Of a stretch of 64,000 bases of DNA, positions 36,106-45,535 are shown one piece after another (the stretch's first letter is position 1; every line of letters begins with the position of its first letter). The notes below the pieces were generated by a model. That model saw nothing but the letters and a program-made list of their open reading frames with translations, was not told where the DNA came from and did not search any database. The DNA is from an uncultured Pseudoalteromonas sp. (lineage in GTDB: Bacteria > Pseudomonadota > Gammaproteobacteria > Enterobacterales > Alteromonadaceae): contig CANLRB010000003.1 in the NCBI GenBank assembly GCA_947493455.1, positions 186,001 through 250,000 of the forward strand, read 5' to 3'. The translations under genes were made by a program, and so were the position numbers.

Positions 36106-36115
36106 TTCGATAATC

Positions 36116-37483
36116 ATGGGGAAAGATAGTGTTAGGATGGGGCTCAAGTCTGCGAGCTTCTACGTATTGCTGGCATACGGGGCAGGTCAATTTATTCGAT
36201 TGGGTTCGAACCTTATACTTACGCGTTTATTAGAGCCTGAGTATTTTGGCTTGATGGCTTTTGGCTTTTCAATTCTTTTTGTATTAACAATGCTTTGTGA
36301 TGTAGGCGTCTATGCAAGTATTATTCGATCGAAAGATGGTGATACAAAAGAATTTCGTAAAACAGCATTTACTATTCAAGCGTCAATCGGACTTTTAATA
36401 AGTTTACTTGTTAGCACGCTCGCAGTTGGAATTTTGCTTGGACAAACACTTGAATTGTTTAAAATTGGTACAGTATTTAACCATAAAGACACAGGGTACA
36501 TTATTTTACTTTTGGCGATTCAACCTTTTATTACAGGTTTAAAATCTACGAAGCTTGCTATTGCACAAAAACAGCTAAATTTGAAACCTGTTGCTTTAAT
36601 CGAATTAGGAACTCAAATAGTAGGCACTGTTGTGACCATTTATGTTGCCTACTTATACCCGTCAATTTGGGTTTTAGTATTTGGCTCTTTACTTGCTACT
36701 TTTCTATTAACTTTAGCAACTCATGTCTTTCTTAGTGGTGGTCGAGATAGATTTGGATGGGATAAAGAGTCGAGCAAGTCCATTTTGTCTTTTGGTAAAT
36801 GGATTCTATTGTCGAGTTTAATCACGGCTATAGTAACGCAAATCGATAAATTTGTTTTTGCAGCTCTAATTTCGCCGCAAATGATGGGGGTCTTTTCGAT
36901 TGCATTGTTATTGCATCTTGCCGTTTATCAAGCTTTATCTATGCTAAACTCTAAAGTTTTTTTTCCTAAATTTAGTGCAGAATACAATAAAAATGGAAAT
37001 CTAAAACACAGCTATTATTCGATTCGAAAGTATTCAGATTTGATTTCATACTTCGCATTTAGCTTGATATATTTTTGTGGCGAATTAGCGGTACGAATAT
37101 TGTTTACAAAAGAATATCATACAGCAGGTTCAATTTTATCAGTACTTGCTTTTCAATTTTTGTTTAATCAAGTTTTACTCTCTAATTCGATGTATATGGC
37201 GATCGGTAAGCCTAAGTTGTCGACACTAATTACAGCAATCGAAGCAGTGTCAAAAACGTTTTTGGTTATTATTTTATATCAATATGGAGGCTTCTTCTTA
37301 GCGATTTACGGGTGTTCTATTTACGCTTTTATTTCCCTAATTATGACTATCTATTTGAATCGCCGTCTTTCAATACTTTGTGTAAAAACAGAGTTTAAAT
37401 TAATTACTTACCTACCAATTGCGATTGGTACAGGGAAATTGTTAAGTATGATTTTACAATCATTTTTGGTGTTTAATGGCTGA
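36116..37483 (+). CDS. Wzx/WzxC-like polysaccharide flippase
   Basis: A 455-residue membrane protein of the MOP/PST superfamily with twelve to fourteen hydrophobic segments. It begins GLKSASFYVLLAYGAGQFIRLG and continues with NLILTRLLEPEYFGLMAFGF, the standard opening of WzxC-like flippases that move undecaprenyl-linked repeat units across the inner membrane. The frame extends upstream to 36065 inside the polymerase gene, but ATG 36116 is the first start that fits the family. It overlaps the next glycosyltransferase gene by 8 bp. Confidence 0.9.
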   Translation: MGKDSVRMGLKSASFYVLLAYGAGQFIRLGSNLILTRLLEPEYFGLMAFGFSILFVLTMLCDVGVYASIIRSKDGDTKEFRKTAFTIQASIGLLISLLVSTLAVGILLGQTLELFKIGTVFNHKDTGYIILLLAIQPFITGLKSTKLAIAQKQLNLKPVALIELGTQIVGTVVTIYVAYLYPSIWVLVFGSLLATFLLTLATHVFLSGGRDRFGWDKESSKSILSFGKWILLSSLITAIVTQIDKFVFAALISPQMMGVFSIALLLHLAVYQALSMLNSKVFFPKFSAEYNKNGNLKHSYYSIRKYSDLISYFAFSLIYFCGELAVRILFTKEYHTAGSILSVLAFQFLFNQVLLSNSMYMAIGKPKLSTLITAIEAVSKTFLVIILYQYGGFFLAIYGCSIYAFISLIMTIYLNRRLSILCVKTEFKLITYLPIAIGTGKLLSMILQSFLVFNG

Positions 37484-38507
37484 AAAAAAATTACATATAA
37501 TAGATGCAACCCCAGAGTTAGAGGGCTGGTTGGCAGTAAAGCACATGATTAAGCTCATGGGAAAATGTTTAGAGTCGGACGTTACTGTAATGCAAGCAGA
37601 CCCAGTGTCTCGCTTTCAGAAGCTTAAACTTCTTTGTCGAAGTTCACGTAAACGGCATCCGGATGGTGACGACGTATTAATTGTCGCCCCAACAATTGAC
37701 AAAGCGTTTGCATGCTTGTTAGAACTTGACACTGAAAAGCTAGGTAGAATTGCTTTTTGGTGTTTTGATGCCTTTTGGACTGAGCGTGTTTCCAGAATTA
37801 AGTTTTCGAAATTGGTCGATAAGTTGTATATTACATCAAAAAATGATGTCGAATTTTATCAAATTAAAACTGGAATACCGACTCAAAGTTTAATGTGGGG
37901 TAGTGATGTATTAGGTTTGGGTACGAATACTTCCGAACGCGACTTTGACCTTTTGAGAGTTGGACGCCAACCCGATTTCTGGAATGAAGACGCTATCAGT
38001 GCCAAACGACTAGCAGAAAGAAAGCTTATATTCCACGGACGACCAAAATGCAGTAACGACTTAGTTGGTTACCAAAATTTATGTCGTCAGTATTATGGCG
38101 CCACTAAATATGTTTTGGCTCATAGCAACTTTGCTGATACAAGCAAATATACACATCCGACAAAGGAGTACATAACTGGACGCTGGACCGATGCTCTTGC
38201 TTGTGGAGCAGTAATTATAGGTCAGCAACCCTTGTCTGATCCAGCGTTTAGTGAGTTAATGTGGGAGGGTGCTACCGTAAATATTTGCAATAGTGAATTA
38301 GACAATTTAGATTCCTATTTGAACGAACTCAAACTATGGACTCCAAAAATAGCGAAGATAAATCACGTGAATGCCTTAAAGACTTTGGATTGGCGATGGC
38401 GCATTTTTGAAATTGCAAAGTATTTTGACCTAGACAAAAAGTCCATGATGGACGAAATTAATGACTTACGACAAACAATAAAAAACCGGGATGTTGCTAG
38501 TTATTAA
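37476..38507 (+). CDS. GT-B type glycosyltransferase (Glyco_trans_1_2-like)
   Basis: A 343-residue soluble protein that looks like a single GT-B glycosyltransferase. The first half (KKLHIIDATPELEGWLAVKH, then FWCFDAFWTERV) resembles an N-terminal Rossmann domain. The second half contains LRVGRQPDFW, KLIFHGRPKCS, and the C-terminal TGRWTDALACGAVIIGQQPLSDP, similar to the E-A-x-A-x-G-x-P region of CgeB-like and Glyco_trans_1_2 proteins. Assignment to a glycosyltransferase is reasonable, but the precise family is less certain than for its neighbours. It ends the first tightly packed block of the EPS cluster; a 202-bp gap follows. Confidence 0.7.
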   Translation: MAEKKLHIIDATPELEGWLAVKHMIKLMGKCLESDVTVMQADPVSRFQKLKLLCRSSRKRHPDGDDVLIVAPTIDKAFACLLELDTEKLGRIAFWCFDAFWTERVSRIKFSKLVDKLYITSKNDVEFYQIKTGIPTQSLMWGSDVLGLGTNTSERDFDLLRVGRQPDFWNEDAISAKRLAERKLIFHGRPKCSNDLVGYQNLCRQYYGATKYVLAHSNFADTSKYTHPTKEYITGRWTDALACGAVIIGQQPLSDPAFSELMWEGATVNICNSELDNLDSYLNELKLWTPKIAKINHVNALKTLDWRWRIFEIAKYFDLDKKSMMDEINDLRQTIKNRDVASY

Positions 38508-38709
38508 TTATTAATTTTAATACAATAATAACAAAAAACCATAAGAAAACTCGATAAAAGGTATGTGTTTTTTGAAATTTTAAATAATTAACAGCATTCA
38601 TGTTGTAATTGAATGTAATAATAGACTCGTAAAATAGTATGGATTTGTCTTTGTTTATCCTTTATACTGCTTTTCGAATAAATTAACACCTATAAAAAAA
38701 AGGAATATT
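38508..38709. other. intergenic region before the LruC-domain gene
   Basis: A 202-bp A/T-rich gap, the first sizeable break in the EPS run. It must carry a ribosome-binding site (AAAAGGAA just before ATG 38710) and probably a promoter for the matrix-protein pair. TATACT at 38663-38668 is a possible -10, but I could not pair it with a -35 at correct spacing. No hairpin terminator is obvious. Confidence 0.35.
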
Positions 38710-40287
38710 ATGAAATATTTAGGGTTTGTGGGGTTGTTGATGTCGGGTGCTGTAGGCGCAACTACGTATTCGTATGTTGACGATCCAGTTGCTGGGTATA
38801 ATGCAAAAGGCTCTCCAACTAAAAAATTTAGCGTTGCGGGCGCATTATCGCCAACAGTATTAGATAATGTATATGCGGTATTGCCAGAAAGTCGCGTAGT
38901 AAATGATGCGTTTATTGCATCTAGCGTTGAAAGCAATATTGTAATTCGTGATGACTTTGATGGTGTTGCGAATGTGAAAGTGACCTACTTAAACGAAGGC
39001 GCGGGCTTTCGCAATAGTTTTGGTTATTTCGTTTATAAAACTGCAAATAAACCAACTACATTAGCTGAAGTACTTGACCACAAGATCATTTTCCCTAATG
39101 CATCAAAAGCACCTGAAGGTGAAATGGTAATTGGTGATACAGTAGATTTAGATATTGAGTTGCGTAAAGGCGATGCACTCGGCTTTTTCGTTGTTCCAAA
39201 TGGTTGGGGCTGGAATGGGTCTGGCAGCGCCATACAAAATGATGGGCCATGGGGTCAACCATTTTATACTATTGAAGATTTAAACCCTGAGGTTGCGCCT
39301 GTAACAAAACGCCACAATGTTATTTTAACTGATACTGAGAACCAGTTATATATTATTGGGTTTGAAGATTACAAGTTACCGGAAGCGGATAAAGATTATA
39401 ACGATTTATTAATTGCTTTAGACGTCACTCCATTTGACTCGGTTAAGGATCCAGGAATCCCTACAGGGGGTCCTAGTCCGAAAGATAAAATCAGTAATTA
39501 CCCTTCATTAACTGGTAAGGCGACATTGTTGTTTGAAGATTTATGGCCGTCGCAAGGCGACTATGACTTTAATGACGTTGTTTTAAAGTACTCCATGCGT
39601 CGCGTTCTCACCCCTAGTGATGAAATGAAACAGTTAGACGCAAGTTATTCAGTACAGGCAAACGGTGCTGGTTACCGCAATGGTTTTGCTTTGCATTTAC
39701 CGGGCGTTGATAAAGATAATATCAAAACTCTTTCTCTTCTAAATGGTAGTACACCTGTAGCTCATGAAATATTAGAGACAGCTGCAAGTGAGACTGTTTT
39801 GATTATTTCCCCAGATATTAAATTAGATTTAAACTCTGCGTGTACAGTATATCGTTCTCTTTTAGATTGTAAGGAATCAATGGATGTTACATATAACTTG
39901 TCAGTTACTTTTGAAACTCCAATTCCCGAGAGTGTGACAGGACTGCCACCTTACGACCCATTTATTTTTGCGGTTGCTGGTACAGAACATGGTGGCTACG
40001 GCAACCGTGGCTGGGAAGTCCACATGAAGGAGTTTGATGGTACTTCGCTGTTTAATTCAAGTTATATGGGTACTGCGGACGACCGTTCATCAGCGTTTAA
40101 CTCATTTGTTACACTTAATAATATGCCATGGGTAATTAATGTAGCGGACGAGATTGACCACCCACTAGAAGGCGAAGATATTGGTTTTGCATATCCTAAA
40201 TTTATAAACTGGGTGCAAAGTGGTGGTGCCGCAGACAATCAGTGGTATAAAGCTGAAAATGCAGTGTCTACAAAAGTGTATAGATAA
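38710..40287 (+). CDS. secreted LruC-domain (DUF4842/DUF4114) protein
   Basis: A 525-residue exported protein with a signal peptide (about 1-17, cleavage near VGA/TTY). The central DUF4114-like unit ends with the acidic box FEDYKLPEADKDYNDLLIAL near residues 218-237. A second, LruC/DUF4842 unit starts at LLFEDLWPSQGDYDFNDVVL near 274-293. Both boxes have a D-x-D-x-N-D arrangement that probably binds calcium. The C-terminal half ends with GYGNRGWEVHMKEFDG, typical of LruC proteins (named from Leptospira). It is probably a cell-surface or matrix protein. It has a lipoprotein gene 12 bp downstream and the EPS genes around it, suggesting a matrix role. Confidence 0.85.
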   Translation: MKYLGFVGLLMSGAVGATTYSYVDDPVAGYNAKGSPTKKFSVAGALSPTVLDNVYAVLPESRVVNDAFIASSVESNIVIRDDFDGVANVKVTYLNEGAGFRNSFGYFVYKTANKPTTLAEVLDHKIIFPNASKAPEGEMVIGDTVDLDIELRKGDALGFFVVPNGWGWNGSGSAIQNDGPWGQPFYTIEDLNPEVAPVTKRHNVILTDTENQLYIIGFEDYKLPEADKDYNDLLIALDVTPFDSVKDPGIPTGGPSPKDKISNYPSLTGKATLLFEDLWPSQGDYDFNDVVLKYSMRRVLTPSDEMKQLDASYSVQANGAGYRNGFALHLPGVDKDNIKTLSLLNGSTPVAHEILETAASETVLIISPDIKLDLNSACTVYRSLLDCKESMDVTYNLSVTFETPIPESVTGLPPYDPFIFAVAGTEHGGYGNRGWEVHMKEFDGTSLFNSSYMGTADDRSSAFNSFVTLNNMPWVINVADEIDHPLEGEDIGFAYPKFINWVQSGGAADNQWYKAENAVSTKVYR

Positions 40288-40299
40288 GGAATTAATGTA

Positions 40300-40755
40300 A
40301 TGAAAAAGTTATTAAAAAATACACTAATTGCTTCAAGCTGCGCAATTGTTTTGTCAGCATGTGGTGGCGGAACACCCTCTAAAGTAATTGACGATGTTGT
40401 GGTTGAAAAACCTGATGTAAATGTCGGTACAGCAGCGCTTGTTGTTGCTCAAGACTTTAACTTTCGGGTGGATTCGGATGCAACGATTAATGTATCGAAT
40501 GCACCAACAATGAAAGGCATAGTTAATGTCTACACGAGCTACTTACATCACGATGAAACTTTAGGTAAATATTATCCAAATAAGAGTACTCTATTAACCA
40601 GTTTCTATCCTGAGTCGGCATCAGGCGCTACTATACAATTGGCTAAAGACCAAGAGTATTTAATTGTAGAATTTGTACCGATGACTTCAGAGGGAACAGA
40701 AATTTATAAGAAAGTTGATTTGACAGGCGAATCTGAAATCAACGTTAGCTTATAA
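40300..40755 (+). CDS. putative lipoprotein, partner of the LruC protein
   Basis: A 151-residue protein with a lipoprotein signal peptide: basic start KKLLKN, hydrophobic core and lipobox LSAC, with lipidated Cys at about residue 21, followed by GGG. Gly at +2 rather than Asp suggests sorting to the outer membrane. The mature part is beta-rich with an unstructured linker (residues 22-45); no family is recognised. It lies 12 bp after the LruC gene and before a strong terminator, so the pair forms its own transcription unit; the lipoprotein may anchor the LruC protein. Confidence 0.8.
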   Translation: MKKLLKNTLIASSCAIVLSACGGGTPSKVIDDVVVEKPDVNVGTAALVVAQDFNFRVDSDATINVSNAPTMKGIVNVYTSYLHHDETLGKYYPNKSTLLTSFYPESASGATIQLAKDQEYLIVEFVPMTSEGTEIYKKVDLTGESEINVSL

Positions 40756-40775
40756 TAACTTCTTAAGGTTAATTT

Positions 40776-40808
40776 GAGCCCATCAGTTTATTGATGGGCT
40801 CATTGTTT
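40776..40808 (+). terminator. intrinsic terminator after the LruC/lipoprotein pair
   Basis: GAGCCCATCA (40776-40785), a 6-nt loop, and TGATGGGCTC (40792-40801) form a perfect 10-bp stem followed by ATTGTTTG. It separates the pair from the next gene, which starts 27 bp later. Confidence 0.85.
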
Positions 40809-40834
40809 GTAGTAAGCCGACTTTAGGGACAGTG

Positions 40835-42001
40835 ATGAAGTTAGTTGTAAAAAACATCGAACATACATTGACAGAAAATGATATTTGGACATCGCAAACA
40901 GAAGAAAATGTGTGGCATGCGAAAAAAGTTAATCTAAACCCAAGCTTTTACCCAGTCTATAAATGGCAAGACTATTATTCTTATTCCATATATGCATTGA
41001 TTAAATTGAAAGGTTCGCTGTTAGTTAATGAACAAGCGGTCAATTATATCGACGATTCGAAATATGATGTCATTCCGTCCAATATAACAATTGATAGAGA
41101 AATAGAACGCGTGGGTGGCCCACACAACTGTTCATTTAAAATATCAAATGTTAACGACTATATCGAAAAATTGCACAATGCCATTATAAAAGACGTGAAG
41201 TTTATTGAAAACCAAAGTCAAAAAACGAATGTGATTCTCTGTGGAGGCAAAGATAGTTTAAACCTCTTGCTATTACCTTGGAAAAATAAAACTATCGCAT
41301 ATAGTGCTAAACCAAATTATGAACTTGTAAAACAATTTATCGTCGAAAATAACTTAAATATTGAATGCTTTGAACTGATTGATAAAGAAAATGTTCAGTT
41401 ACTTGCCGATGAAAAATTAGAGAACTGTTGCCGCGCAGACTTAACTCAATGGAAATGGACAGGTCATTTAGTTGAAATTGCGAAAGCTCATAATCATCAA
41501 GTTGTATTTTGGAAAGGACAGCTGGGAGATCTATATATGGATGAAACATGGAAACGATATATTTTTCCAGCGAATCGACCTAAGTTATTTGCGCTAAAGG
41601 TTTTTAAAAAGCTTTCTAAATATTTGCCGTCACAACTCAATACCTATATTGGTCATAGAATACAACCGTCGGTGATTAAGGCCTCTTGGAATAAGTCTGC
41701 GACAATGCAAGGAAGTCACTTGGGCTTTTTAAGAAGTTTGACTAATTGTCTCGTATTGTCATCGTATCATGGTAAAAATGTTCAAAACGTGATTTCAAAT
41801 GCAGATTTGTCAAAGGTAGCAAACACAGATATAAGACATTTATTAGGAAATAAACTTGCTCGCCGAGTCGTAATTTACCCGAATAGTAATCCGGGCCCCA
41901 AGCCCTCTGTTTTTCGAGAAGGCATTAGTGGTTTAGATGAGTTTATGGCACAGATAGTAAAACAAGAAATATCTATAGTAAAAAATCAGGTTAATCGCTA
42001 A
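40835..42001 (+). CDS. PP-loop / asparagine-synthetase-like enzyme
   Basis: A 388-residue protein with a PP-loop ATP-pyrophosphatase motif, CGGKDSLNLLLL, at about 136-147 (SGGxDS type). The overall order resembles the synthetase half of asparagine synthetase-like proteins found in polysaccharide loci. The N-terminal Cys2 glutaminase domain is absent (the protein begins KLVVKNIEHTL), so it would use ammonia or another amine, or activate a carboxylate without amidation. A further motif, FWKGQLGDLYMDETW (about 222-236), may be the substrate loop. I chose ATG 40835 over GTG 40832 because AGGGA is 5 nt upstream. The substrate might be a uronic acid or amino-acid side group on the EPS; this is inference. 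Confidence 0.7.
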   Translation: MKLVVKNIEHTLTENDIWTSQTEENVWHAKKVNLNPSFYPVYKWQDYYSYSIYALIKLKGSLLVNEQAVNYIDDSKYDVIPSNITIDREIERVGGPHNCSFKISNVNDYIEKLHNAIIKDVKFIENQSQKTNVILCGGKDSLNLLLLPWKNKTIAYSAKPNYELVKQFIVENNLNIECFELIDKENVQLLADEKLENCCRADLTQWKWTGHLVEIAKAHNHQVVFWKGQLGDLYMDETWKRYIFPANRPKLFALKVFKKLSKYLPSQLNTYIGHRIQPSVIKASWNKSATMQGSHLGFLRSLTNCLVLSSYHGKNVQNVISNADLSKVANTDIRHLLGNKLARRVVIYPNSNPGPKPSVFREGISGLDEFMAQIVKQEISIVKNQVNR

Positions 42002-42002
42002 C

Positions 42003-42503
42003 ATGACTGAGCAAGTGTCTTCAACCGAACCTGATTGGTCACGTGAAAAAATTCGACGATTTTGGGATCCAAGTAGAAAGTTAATTCGATCTATTCGAAA
42101 GTATCAAAGCTTAAATAAATCTCGTTTGTTAGAGAGAGCTATTAGCAAATACTGGGTGTTAAATTACCGATTTTGGTCTGTAATTACTGGTGCAGAAATT
42201 GATTTAAATTGTAAAATAGGGGGAGGGTTATTGATTCCTCATCCTAGTGGAATTGTAATTCATCCAAACGCGATAATAGGTTGTAATTGTCTGATATTTC
42301 AGCAAGTAACACTGGCAGGGGATGGTAACGGCAAAGCACCCATTTTAGAAGGTCATGTCGATATTGGAGCAGGCGCTAAAGTAATAGGAGCAATTGTCTT
42401 ACAACAACACTCGGTGGTCGGAGCAAACGCTGTTGTTATCAATGACGTAGAAAAAGGTAGTACAGTTGTGGGAGTGCCTGCTAAGCCAGTTATAAAAAAG
42501 TAA
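42003..42503 (+). CDS. serine-acetyltransferase-like hexapeptide acyltransferase
   Basis: A 166-residue protein of the CysE/WcaB-like acyltransferase group. A helical N-terminus (residues 1-60) precedes a left-handed beta-helix with the family segment GAEIDLNCKIGGGLLIPHPSGIVI and the catalytic-type His in HPSG, then IFQQVTLAGDGNGKAP and GVPAKPVIKK. It is shorter than a housekeeping serine acetyltransferase (about 270), and its position suggests O-acetylation of an EPS sugar instead. It starts 1 bp after the PP-loop gene, so the two are co-transcribed and may modify the same residue. Confidence 0.87.
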   Translation: MTEQVSSTEPDWSREKIRRFWDPSRKLIRSIRKYQSLNKSRLLERAISKYWVLNYRFWSVITGAEIDLNCKIGGGLLIPHPSGIVIHPNAIIGCNCLIFQQVTLAGDGNGKAPILEGHVDIGAGAKVIGAIVLQQHSVVGANAVVINDVEKGSTVVGVPAKPVIKK

Positions 42504-42600
42504 TCAAGTTGTCGGCTACTCGGTGTTTTAAATATTACTAAATAGTTTGGAACATAGTTATCGAGTACTTTCATATTATGGCATTCGAATCTTTAAATTA

Positions 42601-42636
42601 TATGGACCGACCATAAAAGTCATATTATGACTTTTT
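42601..42636. terminator. A/T-rich hairpins upstream of rmlA, possible terminator
   Basis: AAAAGTCAT (42615-42623), loop ATT, and ATGACTTTT (42627-42635) form a perfect 9-bp stem followed by TC. Just before it TATGG (42601-42605) pairs with CCATA (42611-42615). They lie in the 235-bp gap between the acyltransferase and rmlA and may terminate the upstream unit; the stem is A/T-rich, so strength is doubtful. The remaining part of the gap (42637-42738) probably contains the rml promoter, but no clear -35/-10 pair is seen. Confidence 0.45.
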
Positions 42637-42738
42637 CAAATACTTGTACGAATTGGATAAATCAATCTTTATAGCCAAAGTCAAAGTAATTTTACGGAAA
42701 CGGTTATAGCTGTTAAATCAAAGTAGAAATTAATTATT

Positions 42739-43623
42739 ATGAATACAAAAGGAATTATCCTCGCAGGGGGAAGCGGAACTCGATTGTACCCCTTAACAAA
42801 AGTTGTGAGTAAGCAGTTAATGCCTGTTTATGACAAACCGATGATTTATTATCCAATAGCAACATTAATGTGTGCGGGAATTCGCGATATTCTTATTATA
42901 ACAACACCGCAAGAGCAAAATCGTTTTATTGAGTTACTTGGAGATGGCGCTGATTGGGGTATTAACCTTGAATATCAAGTACAACCGTCACCAGACGGCT
43001 TGGCTCAGGCCTTTTTGTTAGCAGAAAATTTTCTCGGGGAAAGTAATGCCGCGCTTATTTTAGGTGATAACTTGTTTTATGGACATGATTTGGTTAAGTC
43101 CTTAAAAAATGCGGTCGCGCGAGAAAAAGGCGGCACTGTGTTTGGTTATCATGTTGCCAATCCAGCAGCATATGGGGTTGTTGAGTTTGACCAAAAGGGA
43201 AAAGCTATTTCAGTTGAAGAAAAACCTCTGGAACCTAAGTCAAACTATGCGGTGCCTGGCCTCTATTTTTTTGACAATCAAGTTGTTGAATACGCGAAAA
43301 ATGTAAAGCCTTCAGCACGCGGCGAGCTCGAAATTACGGATGTGATTGAACGATATTTAGCCGAAGGTACACTTAACGTAGAAATTATGGGACGTGGTAC
43401 AGCATGGCTTGACACTGGGACGCATGATTCATTGTTGCAAGCCGCTCAATTCATCGAAACAATCGAAAAGCGTCAAGGACTTAAAGTTAACTGCCCCGAG
43501 GAAGTTGCTTATCGAATGGGCTACATTACTAGCGAACAGTTACAAGCGCTTGCACAACCACTTAGAAAAAGTGGATATGGCGAGTATTTATTAGGCTTGT
43601 TAGAAAACACCGTATTTTCGTAA
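42739..43623 (+). CDS. rmlA: glucose-1-phosphate thymidylyltransferase (RmlA)
   Basis: First enzyme of dTDP-L-rhamnose synthesis: dTTP plus glucose-1-phosphate gives dTDP-glucose. The 294-residue protein equals the usual length. It shows [20 protein letters not shown], the catalytic region [33 protein letters not shown] and [20 protein letters not shown], all family signatures. It starts the rhamnose block; an acyltransferase gene separates it from rmlC, rmlB and rmlD. Confidence 0.97.
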   Translation: MNTKGIILAGGSGTRLYPLTKVVSKQLMPVYDKPMIYYPIATLMCAGIRDILIITTPQEQNRFIELLGDGADWGINLEYQVQPSPDGLAQAFLLAENFLGESNAALILGDNLFYGHDLVKSLKNAVAREKGGTVFGYHVANPAAYGVVEFDQKGKAISVEEKPLEPKSNYAVPGLYFFDNQVVEYAKNVKPSARGELEITDVIERYLAEGTLNVEIMGRGTAWLDTGTHDSLLQAAQFIETIEKRQGLKVNCPEEVAYRMGYITSEQLQALAQPLRKSGYGEYLLGLLENTVFS

Positions 43624-43635
43624 GCCTAATTAAAT

Positions 43636-45531
43636 ATGAATAATAAATTTCGCTATGACATAAATGCACTACGGGCTTTATCGGTATTTGGGGTAGTAGT
43701 TTTTCATTTCTTTCCAAATATCCTACCCGGCGGGTTTGCTGGTGTAGACGTTTTTTTTGTCATTTCGGGTTATTTGATGGCTTCTATTTGTATTCCTAAA
43801 ATAAGGTCCAAGCAATTTTCATTGAGTGCTTTTTATGGTGCGCGCTGTCGTCGAATTTTACCTGCATTAATTGTATTTTGTGGTTTCGTATTGGCTTTCA
43901 ACTGGTTTAATTTGTCGCCGCTAAAGTATTCGGAGCTTGCAAAACATACTTTATCTTCATTATTATTTTTTTCAAATTTTACGTATTGGTTAGAGTTTGG
44001 TTATTTTGATGGCTTTACGAAATCAAAATGGTTATTACATACATGGTCATTATCAGTTGAATGGCAGTTTTATATTTTTTATCCTTTGTTTTTACTGCTG
44101 GTAAACAGATTTTTGGGCGACCGTCAGTTTAAGCGTTTGATTGTCTCTTTGACTTTATTCGCGTTCATTTTAACTGTAATAATCGTTACAAAAAAACCGA
44201 CCGCTAGTTTTTACCTGCTGCCTACGCGAGCATGGGAATTGTTAATTGGCACAATTATTTTCGTGTATCCACTCTCTATTAACTCCGTGACAAAAACTAA
44301 AGTTACAGTGTTCGGTCTTACCATTATATTTCTTTCATTTTTACTGTTGACTAGCAATGTTTTATGGCCGTCGTTGTGGACATTACTGCCGGTCATTGGG
44401 TCTGTTTTGGTGTTGTACGGGCAATCAAATGATTTGAAATTATTTAGTAATCGAGTGATTAAATATTTAGGAACTCGTTCGTACTCATTGTATTTATGGC
44501 ACTGGTTTTTCGCAGTGTATTGCTTTACACATGGTGAAACTCGAATTTACGTCCTCTTGCTTGCAATAATGCTTTCGATCGTTTGTGCAGAATTTTCTTA
44601 CCGTTACGTCGAATCATCTAAGTTTTCTAAACAGGGCAAAGCTATTGTTTACTCGTTGTTGCTTGTCTGTATAGCCTCGTCAACGATCATTTTTAACCAA
44701 GGAATGCCAAATAGAGTTCAAAATGACTTAACTAAATTAACCGCAAATTTTGACATGCCATCTCGACTTAACGGTTATTGTTTTCAAGATTTTGATCAAC
44801 GAGTTAGTTTAGTAAGCGAGGTCGATAAAAGTAAATGTATTATTGGTGAACAATCTAAGGAACCTAAGGTTCTTTTATTTGGTGATTCTTTCGCAGGTCA
44901 CAATGAACCTTTTTGGGATAAATTCGGGTTACATAATAATACGTCAATCCAAGTAATTACAACTAATTGGTGTTCTCCTTCAATTACTGAAAACTTTATT
45001 TGGCTAAAATCTCACATAGCATATAAACAGTGCAAAATTAATAGACAATACGTTCTCAAAAATATTTCCAACTATAATGCTGTGATTATTGGTGGTGCAT
45101 GGAGTACAGTACGGGCAAAAGATCAATTAAAAGATATCTACGATTTTATAGATTACGCGACAAGTCATGGAGTAAAGGTAGTCATTATGCCTAGTCCTCC
45201 GTCATTTGATATAAATGTTCTAGATTATTTTAAAGACGCCTATACCTTTGGGCGAAACCTAAATTATGAGACATTGCCAAATAAAAGCAATTTGGCTACG
45301 TTAGCTGTCAATAAAGAGTTCGAAGTTGCTTTTTCAGAGCAAAAAAATGTTTTTGTTATACCACAGGATAGCTTGTTTAATGGTCAACATAGCTTTAAAA
45401 ATAATGGGATTGAGATTCCATATTCATTAGATGGATCTCATATTTCCATTGCTGGTAGCAAACATTCTTTTAAAAATTTTTTAAATTCTAACAATTTTAA
45501 TGAATTAAATAAGTTTATTTTCGAGGAATAG
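43636..45531 (+). CDS. OafA-type acyltransferase with C-terminal SGNH domain
   Basis: A 631-residue two-domain protein. Residues 1-350 form a polytopic acyltransferase 3 domain starting RYDINALRALSVFGVVVFHF and containing GGFAGVDVFFVISGYLM and LHTWSLSVEWQFYIFYPLF. The C-terminal periplasmic SGNH-hydrolase-like domain (about 370-631) has the GDS motif LLFGDSFAGHN and the distal D-x-x-H in LDGSHISIAG. Such fusions O-acetylate surface polysaccharide, and the SGNH part completes transfer in the periplasm. It is placed between rmlA and rmlC, so it may acetylate rhamnose or a neighbouring sugar. Confidence 0.92.
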   Translation: MNNKFRYDINALRALSVFGVVVFHFFPNILPGGFAGVDVFFVISGYLMASICIPKIRSKQFSLSAFYGARCRRILPALIVFCGFVLAFNWFNLSPLKYSELAKHTLSSLLFFSNFTYWLEFGYFDGFTKSKWLLHTWSLSVEWQFYIFYPLFLLLVNRFLGDRQFKRLIVSLTLFAFILTVIIVTKKPTASFYLLPTRAWELLIGTIIFVYPLSINSVTKTKVTVFGLTIIFLSFLLLTSNVLWPSLWTLLPVIGSVLVLYGQSNDLKLFSNRVIKYLGTRSYSLYLWHWFFAVYCFTHGETRIYVLLLAIMLSIVCAEFSYRYVESSKFSKQGKAIVYSLLLVCIASSTIIFNQGMPNRVQNDLTKLTANFDMPSRLNGYCFQDFDQRVSLVSEVDKSKCIIGEQSKEPKVLLFGDSFAGHNEPFWDKFGLHNNTSIQVITTNWCSPSITENFIWLKSHIAYKQCKINRQYVLKNISNYNAVIIGGAWSTVRAKDQLKDIYDFIDYATSHGVKVVIMPSPPSFDINVLDYFKDAYTFGRNLNYETLPNKSNLATLAVNKEFEVAFSEQKNVFVIPQDSLFNGQHSFKNNGIEIPYSLDGSHISIAGSKHSFKNFLNSNNFNELNKFIFEE

Positions 45532-45535
45532 CGAA

